Assembly (NCBI GenBank): GCA_964448015.1
Contig: CAYUUV010000022.1
Span: forward strand, 1-15,936
DNA from: JACKGS01 sp964448015
GTDB taxonomy: Bacteria; Patescibacteriota; Saccharimonadia; Saccharimonadales; UBA7683
DNA length: 15,936 nucleotides
Direction of reading: 5' to 3'
The notes beneath the pieces are model-generated. The model searched no databases and was not told the origin of the DNA. It worked only from the letters and a program-made list of their open reading frames with translations. Position numbers and translations under genes: made by a program. This document shows, one piece after another, positions 1-6,254 of the stretch (positions within the stretch are counted from its first letter, which is position 1; each line of letters begins with the position of its first letter).

Positions 1-307
1 CTGATCTCTAAATTTTGTGTAATTTGCCGTACCGCTATCAAGTTGGCCAGCCCAAAATGACGTACCTCCAAAGCTTTTCGAGCTAACACCTCGGCAAGCC
101 TGATACCAACTAACGACCTTGTTGACGCTAGCCTGACTAGGGCCAGTGGTGGCAGGAGCTTGAGTACTAGGTGCCGGAGTAGCGGGTGTGGGCGTAGAGC
201 TTGCCATTGAAGGCTCACCATCAGGGCAGTTGCCGTCCTTATTAGCCCTCATCTGATCTCTAAATTTTGTGTAATTTGCCGTACCGCTATCAAGTTGGCC
301 AGCCCAA
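1..307 (-). repeat. Direct repeat, 55 bp identical copies 252 bp apart (84-codon period)
   Basis: Bases 1-55 and 253-307 are identical. They encode the most conserved part (WAGQLDSGTANYTKFRDQ) of the two DUF4214-like modules. The flanking module sequence has diverged clearly at both DNA and protein level, so the identity is confined to this block. That fits a recent duplication or gene conversion within the block. Confidence 0.9.
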
Positions 308-645
308 TACGATACACCACTAAAGCCTGTCGCGCTCGTACCCCGACAAACTTGGTACCAGTAAGTAACCCGATCGGAGTTCGAAGTAGCAAAACTACGG
401 AATACAAACAGACCACCTACAATCGCAATGACCACAATAAGCGGGATGGCCCGTTTAAAGTTAAAACCTCGGATACGTGACAGCCCACCCGAACCAACCC
501 TTGCTTTGGTGGCAAATTTACCTTCGGTGTCGCGAAGCGGACCTTTCTGATTCTTTAGAGGCAGCTTAAAGCTAATCTTCTTTTTATCATTACGATTTAC
601 CGAACTAATATCTATGCTATCTTCGCCTTTTTTACTCATGGCCAT
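1..645 (-). CDS. Membrane-anchored protein with tandem DUF4214-like repeats (C-terminus outside window)
   Basis: Seen: an open frame of 215 codons reading from ATG at 645 off the left edge, so the C-terminus is missing. The first 65 residues are basic and polar (MAMSKKGEDS start). One hydrophobic segment follows at about residues 66-82 (AIPLIVVIAIVGGLFVF), which suggests an N-in signal anchor with the rest outside. Two copies of an about 50-residue module follow, beginning WYQVCRG and WYQACRG, each with YWAGQLDSGTANYTKFRDQ or a close match, joined by a Pro/Thr/Ser-rich linker. The W-Y-Q...G...W-x-x-QL-x-SG pattern resembles DUF4214 repeats of surface and S-layer-like proteins; that match is from memory and tentative. 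ATG 639 is an equally possible start: AGAGG lies 4 bases before ATG 645 and 10 before ATG 639. The gene diverges from bcp. Its function is unknown; a surface role is inferred. Confidence 0.75.
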   Translation of the reverse strand, partial: MAMSKKGEDSIDISSVNRNDKKKISFKLPLKNQKGPLRDTEGKFATKARVGSGGLSRIRGFNFKRAIPLIVVIAIVGGLFVFRSFATSNSDRVTYWYQVCRGTSATGFSGVSYWAGQLDSGTANYTKFRDQMRANKDGNCPDGEPSMASSTPTPATPAPSTQAPATTGPSQASVNKVVSWYQACRGVSSKSFGGTSFWAGQLDSGTANYTKFRDQ

Positions 646-679
646 GAGTCCTCTTTCTATTGTTATGTATTTGGTTGTA

Positions 680-709
680 ATAATAGCACAAGCGTATTAC
701 GGGTGGCAA
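680..709 (-). promoter_or_regulatory. Promoter of the DUF4214-like gene
   Basis: On the minus strand, TTGCCA (704-709, 5 of 6 to TTGACA) is followed after 18 bases by TATTAT (680-685), which has a TG one base upstream (extended -10). The predicted transcript start is near 673, giving a leader of about 28 bases with AGAGG ahead of the start codon. Confidence 0.55.
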
Positions 710-729
710 CTTCTCTGCCAGGAGATATA

Positions 730-758
730 TTATGGACATAATCCAAGTGCGCTATACT
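730..758 (+). promoter_or_regulatory. bcp promoter, probably leaderless
   Basis: TATACT at 753-758 lies only 7 bases before the bcp ATG (766), so transcription would start at or next to the start codon. No Shine-Dalgarno sequence is visible. The -35 is poor: TTATGG (730-735) at 17 bases or TGGACA (733-738) at 14 bases. Confidence 0.5.
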
Positions 759-765
759 AGAATGC

Positions 766-1215
766 ATGAAAGCAACCGATTTTTCCTTAAGAGATCAAGA
801 TGGTAACACGAAAACGCTGGCAGACTTTTCAGGTAAATGGCTCGTGTTATATTTTTATCCAAAAAATGACACACCCGGCTGCACGGTTGAAGCTTGCAGC
901 TTACGAGATGCCAATGACGCCCTGATTGACCTCGGTGCTATGGTTGTTGGCATTAGTAAAGATGATGAGGATAGTCACCGAAAGTTCAAAGCAAAACATA
1001 AGCTGAATTTTACACTATTAGCAGATCCCTCTGGTGAAACAATTGCTGCTTACGGAGCGTGGGGTAAAAAAATGTTTGGCCGAGAAGGTATATTGCGCAA
1101 AACATTTCTGATTAGCCCTGAAGGCGAGATTAAAAAAACCTACGGCCGCGTCACTCCGCTCGGTCATGGTGAGCAGGTCATTGCAGAACTCAAGAAATTA
1201 CAAGAAGCGGCCTAG
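766..1215 (+). CDS. bcp: Thioredoxin-dependent peroxiredoxin, BCP/PrxQ type
   Basis: A cytoplasmic thiol peroxidase that reduces H2O2 and organic hydroperoxides, using thioredoxin-like donors. The 149 residues match the usual 150-156 of the family. The peroxidatic motif PKNDTPGCT puts the peroxidatic Cys at residue 39. Cys44, five residues later, is the resolving Cys typical of atypical 2-Cys PrxQ/BCP enzymes. The conserved downstream pattern (VVGISKDDEDSHRKFKAKH, then LLADP and TFLISPEG) is present. ATG 766 is the natural start because family similarity begins at once (ATDFSLRDQDG). The gene has no clear ribosome binding site and is probably translated from a leaderless mRNA. It converges on the histidine kinase with only 2 bases between the stop codons and no visible terminator. 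Confidence 0.95.
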   Translation: MKATDFSLRDQDGNTKTLADFSGKWLVLYFYPKNDTPGCTVEACSLRDANDALIDLGAMVVGISKDDEDSHRKFKAKHKLNFTLLADPSGETIAAYGAWGKKMFGREGILRKTFLISPEGEIKKTYGRVTPLGHGEQVIAELKKLQEAA

Positions 1216-1217
1216 TA

Positions 1218-3125
1218 TCAGGTAGCTATAGTTAGTGGCAACTTCATAATTGCGGTTGTTGTTTTGCCTGGCTCTGATTGCAGAATAACGTCACCGCCGA
1301 TGTAGCGCATAATCAGTCGTGAAAGATAGAGATTTAGGCCAATTCCCTGCTCACTAAAGATCTCGACGTTACTCGAGCTTGAAAATGGCTGAAAGAGATA
1401 TGCAAGCTTTTCTGGCGCTATGCCCTCACCCTGATTCTTAATATACACACTGACATCTTGCGCCGATACACCAGAGATTGCCGCCGTTACCGTACTGCCG
1501 CTTTGAGCGTATCGGACCGCATTGTCAAGCAGAGTATTTAAAACATATCTTACGAAGAACTCGTTATGATGCAGGGTAAGCGAATCGTGGGCTGTCTTTA
1601 CCGTCAGTTTCCTTCTTGCGGTTACTTCACTGAGCTGTCGAACAGCATCATGAAGCATACTACCGAGATCAAACTCGCTCAGTGAAGCTGCAATTTTGCC
1701 CCGCTCAAGTTCTGAGGCAAGCTCAAATCGTTCAATGAGTGCCCCCAGCTGCTGTACTGCCGACTGCGATGCATCCGTGTCGTGCCTCTTTTTAAGAGAT
1801 TGGCACTTTTCTTTTAATACCACCAGTAGTGGTGCCATGTCTTTTGTTGTGCGCTTAATAAAATCATTGCGCGCTTTATCAAGCGCCAGTTGATGATCGC
1901 GCTGCAGCATCAGCCGGCCTCGCTGCTCAATTCGTTGCTGGCGTCGTTGTATGAGATTCATAATCAAAACCAGCAAAGTAACTGAAAGGATTATCTGCAG
2001 TACAATATTAGGAATAATCACTTCTGTTTTACCCGCAGCAATATACACTATATTTGCTCCCACCAAGAGAATCAGACTCAACAAAGCCGGTAGCAGCAAC
2101 CGCCACGAACGGTACAATCGTAGCCGCACTTTTGAGACATCGGGTGCCACAATATGCTTGAGGTAGTGATCATCTTCGATATCTGAGAGAATAGCCTCGC
2201 TAGCAGCGTGTAATTTATTCGCTGCTGACTGCGCCGCCAACAGCTCGGTATTCTGTGTGTCATCCATGAGTGCGAGTTCAAGCGAACTTTTAATAATTGT
2301 GAGCGGTGTTCTCAGATGATGCGAAACCAACATAATAAACGTTGTCTTTTCATCTGCGAGCTGCTTGTCTTTTTTTAATACTGCGACCAAGAAAGAAACA
2401 TATTGCAGCTGACTCTTTGTTTGCAGTAAAAGCACCGCCGCAAGCGTCGCGAGTCCGGTAAGAAATGTGTAGGGAACCGCATAGGCAACCTCTGGTGGCG
2501 TTGCTGCAATAACCTTTTTGACGAAGTCAGTTACGACACCAGCACCTTGACTCAAAAACGACTGATTACTCCAAATTGATGCTTGTTCCTGCATATCTTG
2601 GTTTTGTGTATCACTGGGGATATTAGCAACTGGCATACCCCCTTCACGCACAGTAATGGCGAACGCTTGCTCCATTTGCGAGCCATCTCGAAGCACTACA
2701 ACAACACGAACTATGTAGCTATTGGCATCTGGTAAATTCCATACAACCCGATAGCTTTCACCCACTGGTTGCAATGCTTCACCGATCAACTGTTCACCTT
2801 GATAAAACAACACTCTTGCGATCTGGTCAAACGGGAAATTTGGCGTCACCACAACCACGTAGGCATCTTCTGTAAATACTTGGTTATTCGTAATATTAAC
2901 GCTCACGACCCGACCGGAAGTCGGGTTTTGAGGCGAAGGGTTAATAGGTACTAGCGTTGTTGGTGGCAACACACTGTTGCAGCCTTCTGCATATATACAA
3001 TTACCGTAAGCATCATAGCCATAGGCCTGCAGCGCAGACACGGGGATAGTGCTAACGCCAAGAGTGACTACAGCTATCACCACTGCACACATGGCCACAC
3101 ACTGCTTGAAGAATAATCGAAGCAT
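1218..3125 (-). CDS. Multi-membrane sensor histidine kinase with atypical domain order
   Basis: Seen in 635 residues: a signal peptide (hydrophobic 10-30, possible SPase I cleavage after VSA, residues 29-31); a beta-rich Ig-like external domain (about 70-160); a membrane helix (about 214-236); an H-box LVSHHLRTPL with likely phosphoacceptor His269; two more membrane helices (about 341-363 and 367-391); a coil (about 395-480) containing ARNDFIKRTTKDMAPL, which looks like a second HisKA helix with Lys428 where His is expected; then an HATPase_c domain with N-box NTLLDNA (530-536), G1 box KNQGEGI (563-569, Asn instead of the usual Asp) and G2 box GIGLNLYLSR (594-603). Family knowledge: histidine kinases normally place HisKA directly before HATPase_c. 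No response regulator is visible, so it is an orphan here. The start ATG 3125 is preceded by GGGAAGGT. It shares a control region with the divergent tail-fibre-like gene. Signal and partner are unknown. Confidence 0.85.
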   Translation of the reverse strand: MLRLFFKQCVAMCAVVIAVVTLGVSTIPVSALQAYGYDAYGNCIYAEGCNSVLPPTTLVPINPSPQNPTSGRVVSVNITNNQVFTEDAYVVVVTPNFPFDQIARVLFYQGEQLIGEALQPVGESYRVVWNLPDANSYIVRVVVVLRDGSQMEQAFAITVREGGMPVANIPSDTQNQDMQEQASIWSNQSFLSQGAGVVTDFVKKVIAATPPEVAYAVPYTFLTGLATLAAVLLLQTKSQLQYVSFLVAVLKKDKQLADEKTTFIMLVSHHLRTPLTIIKSSLELALMDDTQNTELLAAQSAANKLHAASEAILSDIEDDHYLKHIVAPDVSKVRLRLYRSWRLLLPALLSLILLVGANIVYIAAGKTEVIIPNIVLQIILSVTLLVLIMNLIQRRQQRIEQRGRLMLQRDHQLALDKARNDFIKRTTKDMAPLLVVLKEKCQSLKKRHDTDASQSAVQQLGALIERFELASELERGKIAASLSEFDLGSMLHDAVRQLSEVTARRKLTVKTAHDSLTLHHNEFFVRYVLNTLLDNAVRYAQSGSTVTAAISGVSAQDVSVYIKNQGEGIAPEKLAYLFQPFSSSSNVEIFSEQGIGLNLYLSRLIMRYIGGDVILQSEPGKTTTAIMKLPLTIAT

Positions 3126-3136
3126 ACCTTCCCATC

Positions 3137-3196
3137 ATACCGTAAGCGGTATTCACAGTACAAAGTCAATCTGATAAAATAATACGTAAGCGTTAT
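3137..3196. promoter_or_regulatory. Paired operator-like palindromes in the divergent control region
   Basis: ATACCG-TAAG-CGGTAT (3137-3152) is a perfect 6-bp inverted repeat around TAAG. A related site, AATACG-TAAG-CGTTAT (3181-3196), shares the CGTAAGCG core and lies 44 bp downstream, about four helical turns away. Together they bracket the extended -10 of the plus-strand gene and lie just upstream of the kinase start. A regulator binding both is inferred, not shown. Confidence 0.35.
3172..3180 (+). promoter_or_regulatory. Extended -10 promoter for the tail-fibre-like cassette
   Basis: TGaTAAAAT (3172-3180) matches an extended -10. The predicted start near 3187 gives a leader of about 52 bases. 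That leader has GGAGG at 3222-3226 and AAAGGA at 3228-3233, the latter 5 bases before the ATG. No good -35 was seen. Confidence 0.4.
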
Positions 3197-3238
3197 GCGG
3201 AGTTTTCAATATACAAAAACTGGAGGGAAAGGAACGTA

Positions 3239-5095
3239 ATGGCCCGCCTGCCAATTCCCGGTGATGACGTCGGAACATGGGGTGGTATCTTAAATGACTT
3301 CTTAAATGTGGAGCTTAATAGCGACGGCACGCTCAAAAAGGCGGCTGATATTTCAGCCGCTCAAACGGCAGCAAACAATGCCCTTGCCGCCGTCGGCAGT
3401 GCTCTACAGCCAGGCGATAACGTCTCGACCCTCACCAACGATGCGGGTTTTACAACAAATACTGGCACTGTTTCCAGCGTGGGTGTGAGCGGTACCGACG
3501 GCATAGAAGTTGACTCTGGATCCCCCATTACTAGCAGCGGCAGCATCCAGCTTGGTATCAATGCCAGCACTCTGCGCACCCACCTCAACGTTGCAAACGG
3601 CGCAGATGTTACCAATGCCAGCACGGTTGATGCTGCCGGCGCGACCATGAACAGTGATACAAACGTTGCTAGCAATGCCTGGGTGATTGATGAAGATACG
3701 CTCATCAGTAATTCCAATACCAAAGTCCCCACCCAGCAAAGTGTCAAAGCCTATGTTGATGATGCCGTTACCTCTGGTGCGCCAGATGCAACTGCCAGCA
3801 CAAAGGGGAAGGTTCGACTGGCAGGTGATCTGAGCGGTACGGCTGATGTGCCAACCGTGCCCGCACTCAGTGGTAAAGTGAATAAATCTGGCGACACCAT
3901 GACGGGCAAGCTCACTCTGCCAAGTATTCAAATTACCGGTGGCTCACCCGTGACTGACCATGTACTCATGACCGATAACGCCGGCAATGGTACCTGGAAG
4001 CCAATACCAAGCGCACCGGTGATCTCGGTCAATACCAAGCAAGGTACGGTTGTTCTTGATAAAACTGATATCGGCCTTGGAAACGTTCATAACACTGGTG
4101 ATCTCGATAAGCCCATCTCAACCGCCACGCAAACGGCGCTGAACGCCAAAGAAAATACTGCAAACAAAGGTGTAGCAAACGGCTACGCCAGCCTGGATAG
4201 CAGTGGTACCATACCCGTTGGTCAACTCCCGAACCAGTCGGGTTCGTATATTCCAATTACCGCCAAAGGCGTGGCAAGTGGTGTCGCTGAACTTGATGGC
4301 ACGACTCGCCTGCCAGCTACCCAGCTGCCAAGCGCAATTCCATTTGCCAACCTGCCTACCGGCACTAGCGGCTCAACGGTCATGGTGGGCAATGATTCAC
4401 GAGTTGTAAACGCGGTACAAAACAGCGTACTTGACCTCGACAACACCCTCGCCGCCAATAGCAATGCTCGTATTGCCACCCAAAAAGCTACCAAAGAATA
4501 TGTCGATAATCAAATTGCCAGTGGAACCGCCCCAGATGCCACCACGAGCAGTAAGGGTATTGTGCAACTCACTGGCGATCTTGCCGGCACAGCCACGACA
4601 CCAACCGTGAGTGCCTCTGCCGGATTGAAAAGTGCCACAACAACCGTTACCACCAGCGCTAGCGCCGCCCCAAGCAGCGGGCAGTTCTTACGAGCCACGA
4701 ATAGCACGACTGCGTCTTGGCAGGCATTGCCGCGTACCTTCGGCTGGTATTTTAATGATGAGATCGCGGTTGGAGATGGGCAAGGCCCCATTTATCGCCT
4801 TGATGCCAACGCGGCTATTGTTGCTTTTGATGTGAATGCCAAACAACCACCGGCCAGCACTGCTGAATTTGATATTCAAATTACTACCGACCCTTCGTCT
4901 GGCTTCACCTCAATATTTTCCGCACTGCCCACCATTGCCGCCACCCAATACGTTGGCACAAATGGCACACTGAGCACAACCAATCTTAACGCTGGCCACT
5001 ATATACGGTTTTGTATTATTGATCCTGGTGGCGATGGACTTGGTGATAATGTTGCCGCTGGTATTACCGCGCAACTAAGGCTACAGACACGATGA
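3239..5095 (+). CDS. Phage tail-fibre-like repeat protein
   Basis: Seen: 618 residues, rich in Thr, Ser, Asn, Ala and Gly, with no signal peptide or membrane helix. The N-terminus (LPIPGDDVGTWGGILNDFL, residues 4-22) matches a motif I know from Saccharibacteria and actinophage tail proteins. Tail-fibre hallmarks follow: a related pair AYVDDAVTSGAPDAT (171-185) and EYVDNQIASGTAPDAT (420-435), each followed by SxKGxVxLxGDLxGTA; SGDTMTGKLTLP (217-228); TDIGLGNVHNTGDLDKP (276-292); and KGVANGYASLDSSG (310-323). The last 120 residues (from about 500) form a separate beta-rich end domain, a likely receptor-binding tip. Family knowledge: such repeats build trimeric beta fibres. It is first in a plus-strand cassette, 31 bases ahead of the next gene. 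No tube, sheath, terminase or capsid gene lies nearby, so it is either a domesticated fibre/adhesin or a phage remnant. Secretion route unknown. Confidence 0.75.
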   Translation: MARLPIPGDDVGTWGGILNDFLNVELNSDGTLKKAADISAAQTAANNALAAVGSALQPGDNVSTLTNDAGFTTNTGTVSSVGVSGTDGIEVDSGSPITSSGSIQLGINASTLRTHLNVANGADVTNASTVDAAGATMNSDTNVASNAWVIDEDTLISNSNTKVPTQQSVKAYVDDAVTSGAPDATASTKGKVRLAGDLSGTADVPTVPALSGKVNKSGDTMTGKLTLPSIQITGGSPVTDHVLMTDNAGNGTWKPIPSAPVISVNTKQGTVVLDKTDIGLGNVHNTGDLDKPISTATQTALNAKENTANKGVANGYASLDSSGTIPVGQLPNQSGSYIPITAKGVASGVAELDGTTRLPATQLPSAIPFANLPTGTSGSTVMVGNDSRVVNAVQNSVLDLDNTLAANSNARIATQKATKEYVDNQIASGTAPDATTSSKGIVQLTGDLAGTATTPTVSASAGLKSATTTVTTSASAAPSSGQFLRATNSTTASWQALPRTFGWYFNDEIAVGDGQGPIYRLDANAAIVAFDVNAKQPPASTAEFDIQITTDPSSGFTSIFSALPTIAATQYVGTNGTLSTTNLNAGHYIRFCIIDPGGDGLGDNVAAGITAQLRLQTR

Positions 5096-5126
5096 TGAAG
5101 AGTATAATAAAACGAGGAGAGCAATA

Positions 5127-5981
5127 ATGGCAGGAAGCTACGCAGATGTACCAGGATATCGGTTTGCCTATGACCTTGATGGCACAACAGCCATAAAATA
5201 CCCTATTGGCGGCGGTGCACCTTCAACCATTTTGTCGGGTGATCTCGCTATGATGAATCAAGATCAGCTCAGCCCGGGGACATGGGGGGCGTACAATCCA
5301 GGCGATCATCAAGTTGTCACATGGCTATTCCCCGAAATCCGTAATATTAGTGGGTACTTCATGAGTGTGCGGTCCGGCTACACTCCCTACGTAGGGAGAA
5401 TTATGCAAACATCGGCAGATACCACGAGTGGTATTGACGGCACCTGGACAACCGTTGCAAACCCCTATCAGTTCATTAACTCTGATTCAGTCAGCCTGTC
5501 ACCCAGTTATCGTTCAAGTATTCAGACAGTGAACTTCGCTGCTATCAAGGCCCTACGGTTTAATGTACACCAACATGTTGCTGGGCTTCATCTGTATGGC
5601 ACCATAGCCACCACTGAAAGTCCTGATCGACTCCGGATCGTTGATACCTCGAATAATGATATTGCTGCACAACTTGATTTTGGCAATATCCCACAGCGCG
5701 CATCTTCGACAAAGCAATTTAAAATCATCAATAACAGCGCGACACTCACCGCAAATAATATTACGGTGAGTCTCAATGTCATCAGTAATGCCAGCCCGTC
5801 ACTGATTGGACAGTATCAGGTATCGACCGATAATGTCGCTTTTGCCAACGCGGTGAATATCGGCAGCCTGGCACCGGGAGCCAGTACGGGAACAATGTAT
5901 GTCAGAGATTCTGTTGCCAATAACGCACAGCTGAGTACGTGGGCAGCCCGTATTATCGCCCACCCAACGAGTTGGAGTTAG
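5127..5981 (+). CDS. Beta-rich two-domain protein of the tail-fibre cassette, function unknown
   Basis: The 284 residues show no signal peptide and no membrane segment. Residues about 15-165 are rich in aromatic beta strands (YFMSVRSGYTPYVGRIMQTS, TWTTVANPYQF, IKALRFNVHQHVAGLHLYG), a pattern like a discoidin or carbohydrate-binding sandwich. Residues about 165-284 look like an Ig-type fold (LDFGNIPQRASSTKQFKIIN, NITVSLNVIS, NIGSLAPGASTGTMYVRD). Neither domain could be assigned to a named family. GAGGAG (5114-5119) lies 7 bases before the ATG, a strong ribosome binding site, so the start is well supported. It follows the tail-fibre-like gene by 31 bases and precedes the repeat protein by 3 bases, so co-transcription is very likely. 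A role as an accessory or tip protein of the same fibre is inferred. Confidence 0.7.
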   Translation: MAGSYADVPGYRFAYDLDGTTAIKYPIGGGAPSTILSGDLAMMNQDQLSPGTWGAYNPGDHQVVTWLFPEIRNISGYFMSVRSGYTPYVGRIMQTSADTTSGIDGTWTTVANPYQFINSDSVSLSPSYRSSIQTVNFAAIKALRFNVHQHVAGLHLYGTIATTESPDRLRIVDTSNNDIAAQLDFGNIPQRASSTKQFKIINNSATLTANNITVSLNVISNASPSLIGQYQVSTDNVAFANAVNIGSLAPGASTGTMYVRDSVANNAQLSTWAARIIAHPTSWS

Positions 5982-5984
5982 AAA

Positions 5985-6188
5985 ATGGCAAATTCCGGCG
6001 ACGGCTACGCATATCTTACAAGCAACATAGGTGTGGGGACACCGAATACTGGAGATGGATTTGGGTATGCGTATGAGAATGTTGGTGTGGGGACACCGAA
6101 TACTGGAGATGGATTTGGGTATGCGTATGAGAATGTCATGCTCCATGTCCTTGCCTCATCCGACAAAATGCCGCCAATGATTAATTAG
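5985..6188 (+). CDS. Small protein of 18-residue tandem repeats, possibly truncated
   Basis: Seen: 67 residues consisting of three 18-residue units (NSGDGYAYLTSNIGVGTP, NTGDGFGYAYENVGVGTP, NTGDGFGYAYENVMLHVL) and a short unrelated tail (ASSDKMPPMIN). The ATG is 3 bases after the previous stop, with GGAG (5974-5977) inside the end of the previous gene, 7 bases upstream: a translationally coupled gene. The repeat is rich in Gly, Tyr and Asn like other fibre proteins. The tail breaks the repeat pattern abruptly after the third unit, so the gene may be a shortened version of a longer protein. No continuation in another frame is obvious before lepA. Function unknown; association with the fibre cassette is from context. 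Confidence 0.6.
   Translation: MANSGDGYAYLTSNIGVGTPNTGDGFGYAYENVGVGTPNTGDGFGYAYENVMLHVLASSDKMPPMIN
6030..6136 (+). repeat. Tandem 54-bp repeat, two near-identical copies
   Basis: Bases 6030-6082 and 6084-6136 are identical, giving an exact 54-bp period (18 codons) in frame within the small repeat gene. A third, diverged unit lies before it (from about 5991). Identity at wobble positions shows that the last two units were copied recently, or that the copy number still changes by slippage or recombination. Confidence 0.9.
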
Positions 6189-6254
6189 GCAGTGCTGATT
6201 TCATGAGCTGGTGCTATTGCCAGGTAAGACGGGTAAGAAAAATGTATTGTGTTA

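Noticed and set aside
295..480. Plus-strand ORF inside the DUF4214-like gene
   Set aside because: It lies antisense to a longer frame with a membrane anchor and two clear repeat modules; its own translation shows no recognisable pattern and it lacks a ribosome binding site.
3361..3931. Two overlapping minus-strand ORFs of 128 and 175 aa in the tail-fibre-like gene
   Set aside because: Shadows caused by the even base composition of the repeat-rich fibre gene; the plus-strand frame carries all the recognisable tail-fibre motifs.
6189..6254. Intrinsic terminator between the fibre cassette and lepA
   Set aside because: Only a 4-bp CTGG/CCAG pairing is present and no U tract follows on either strand.
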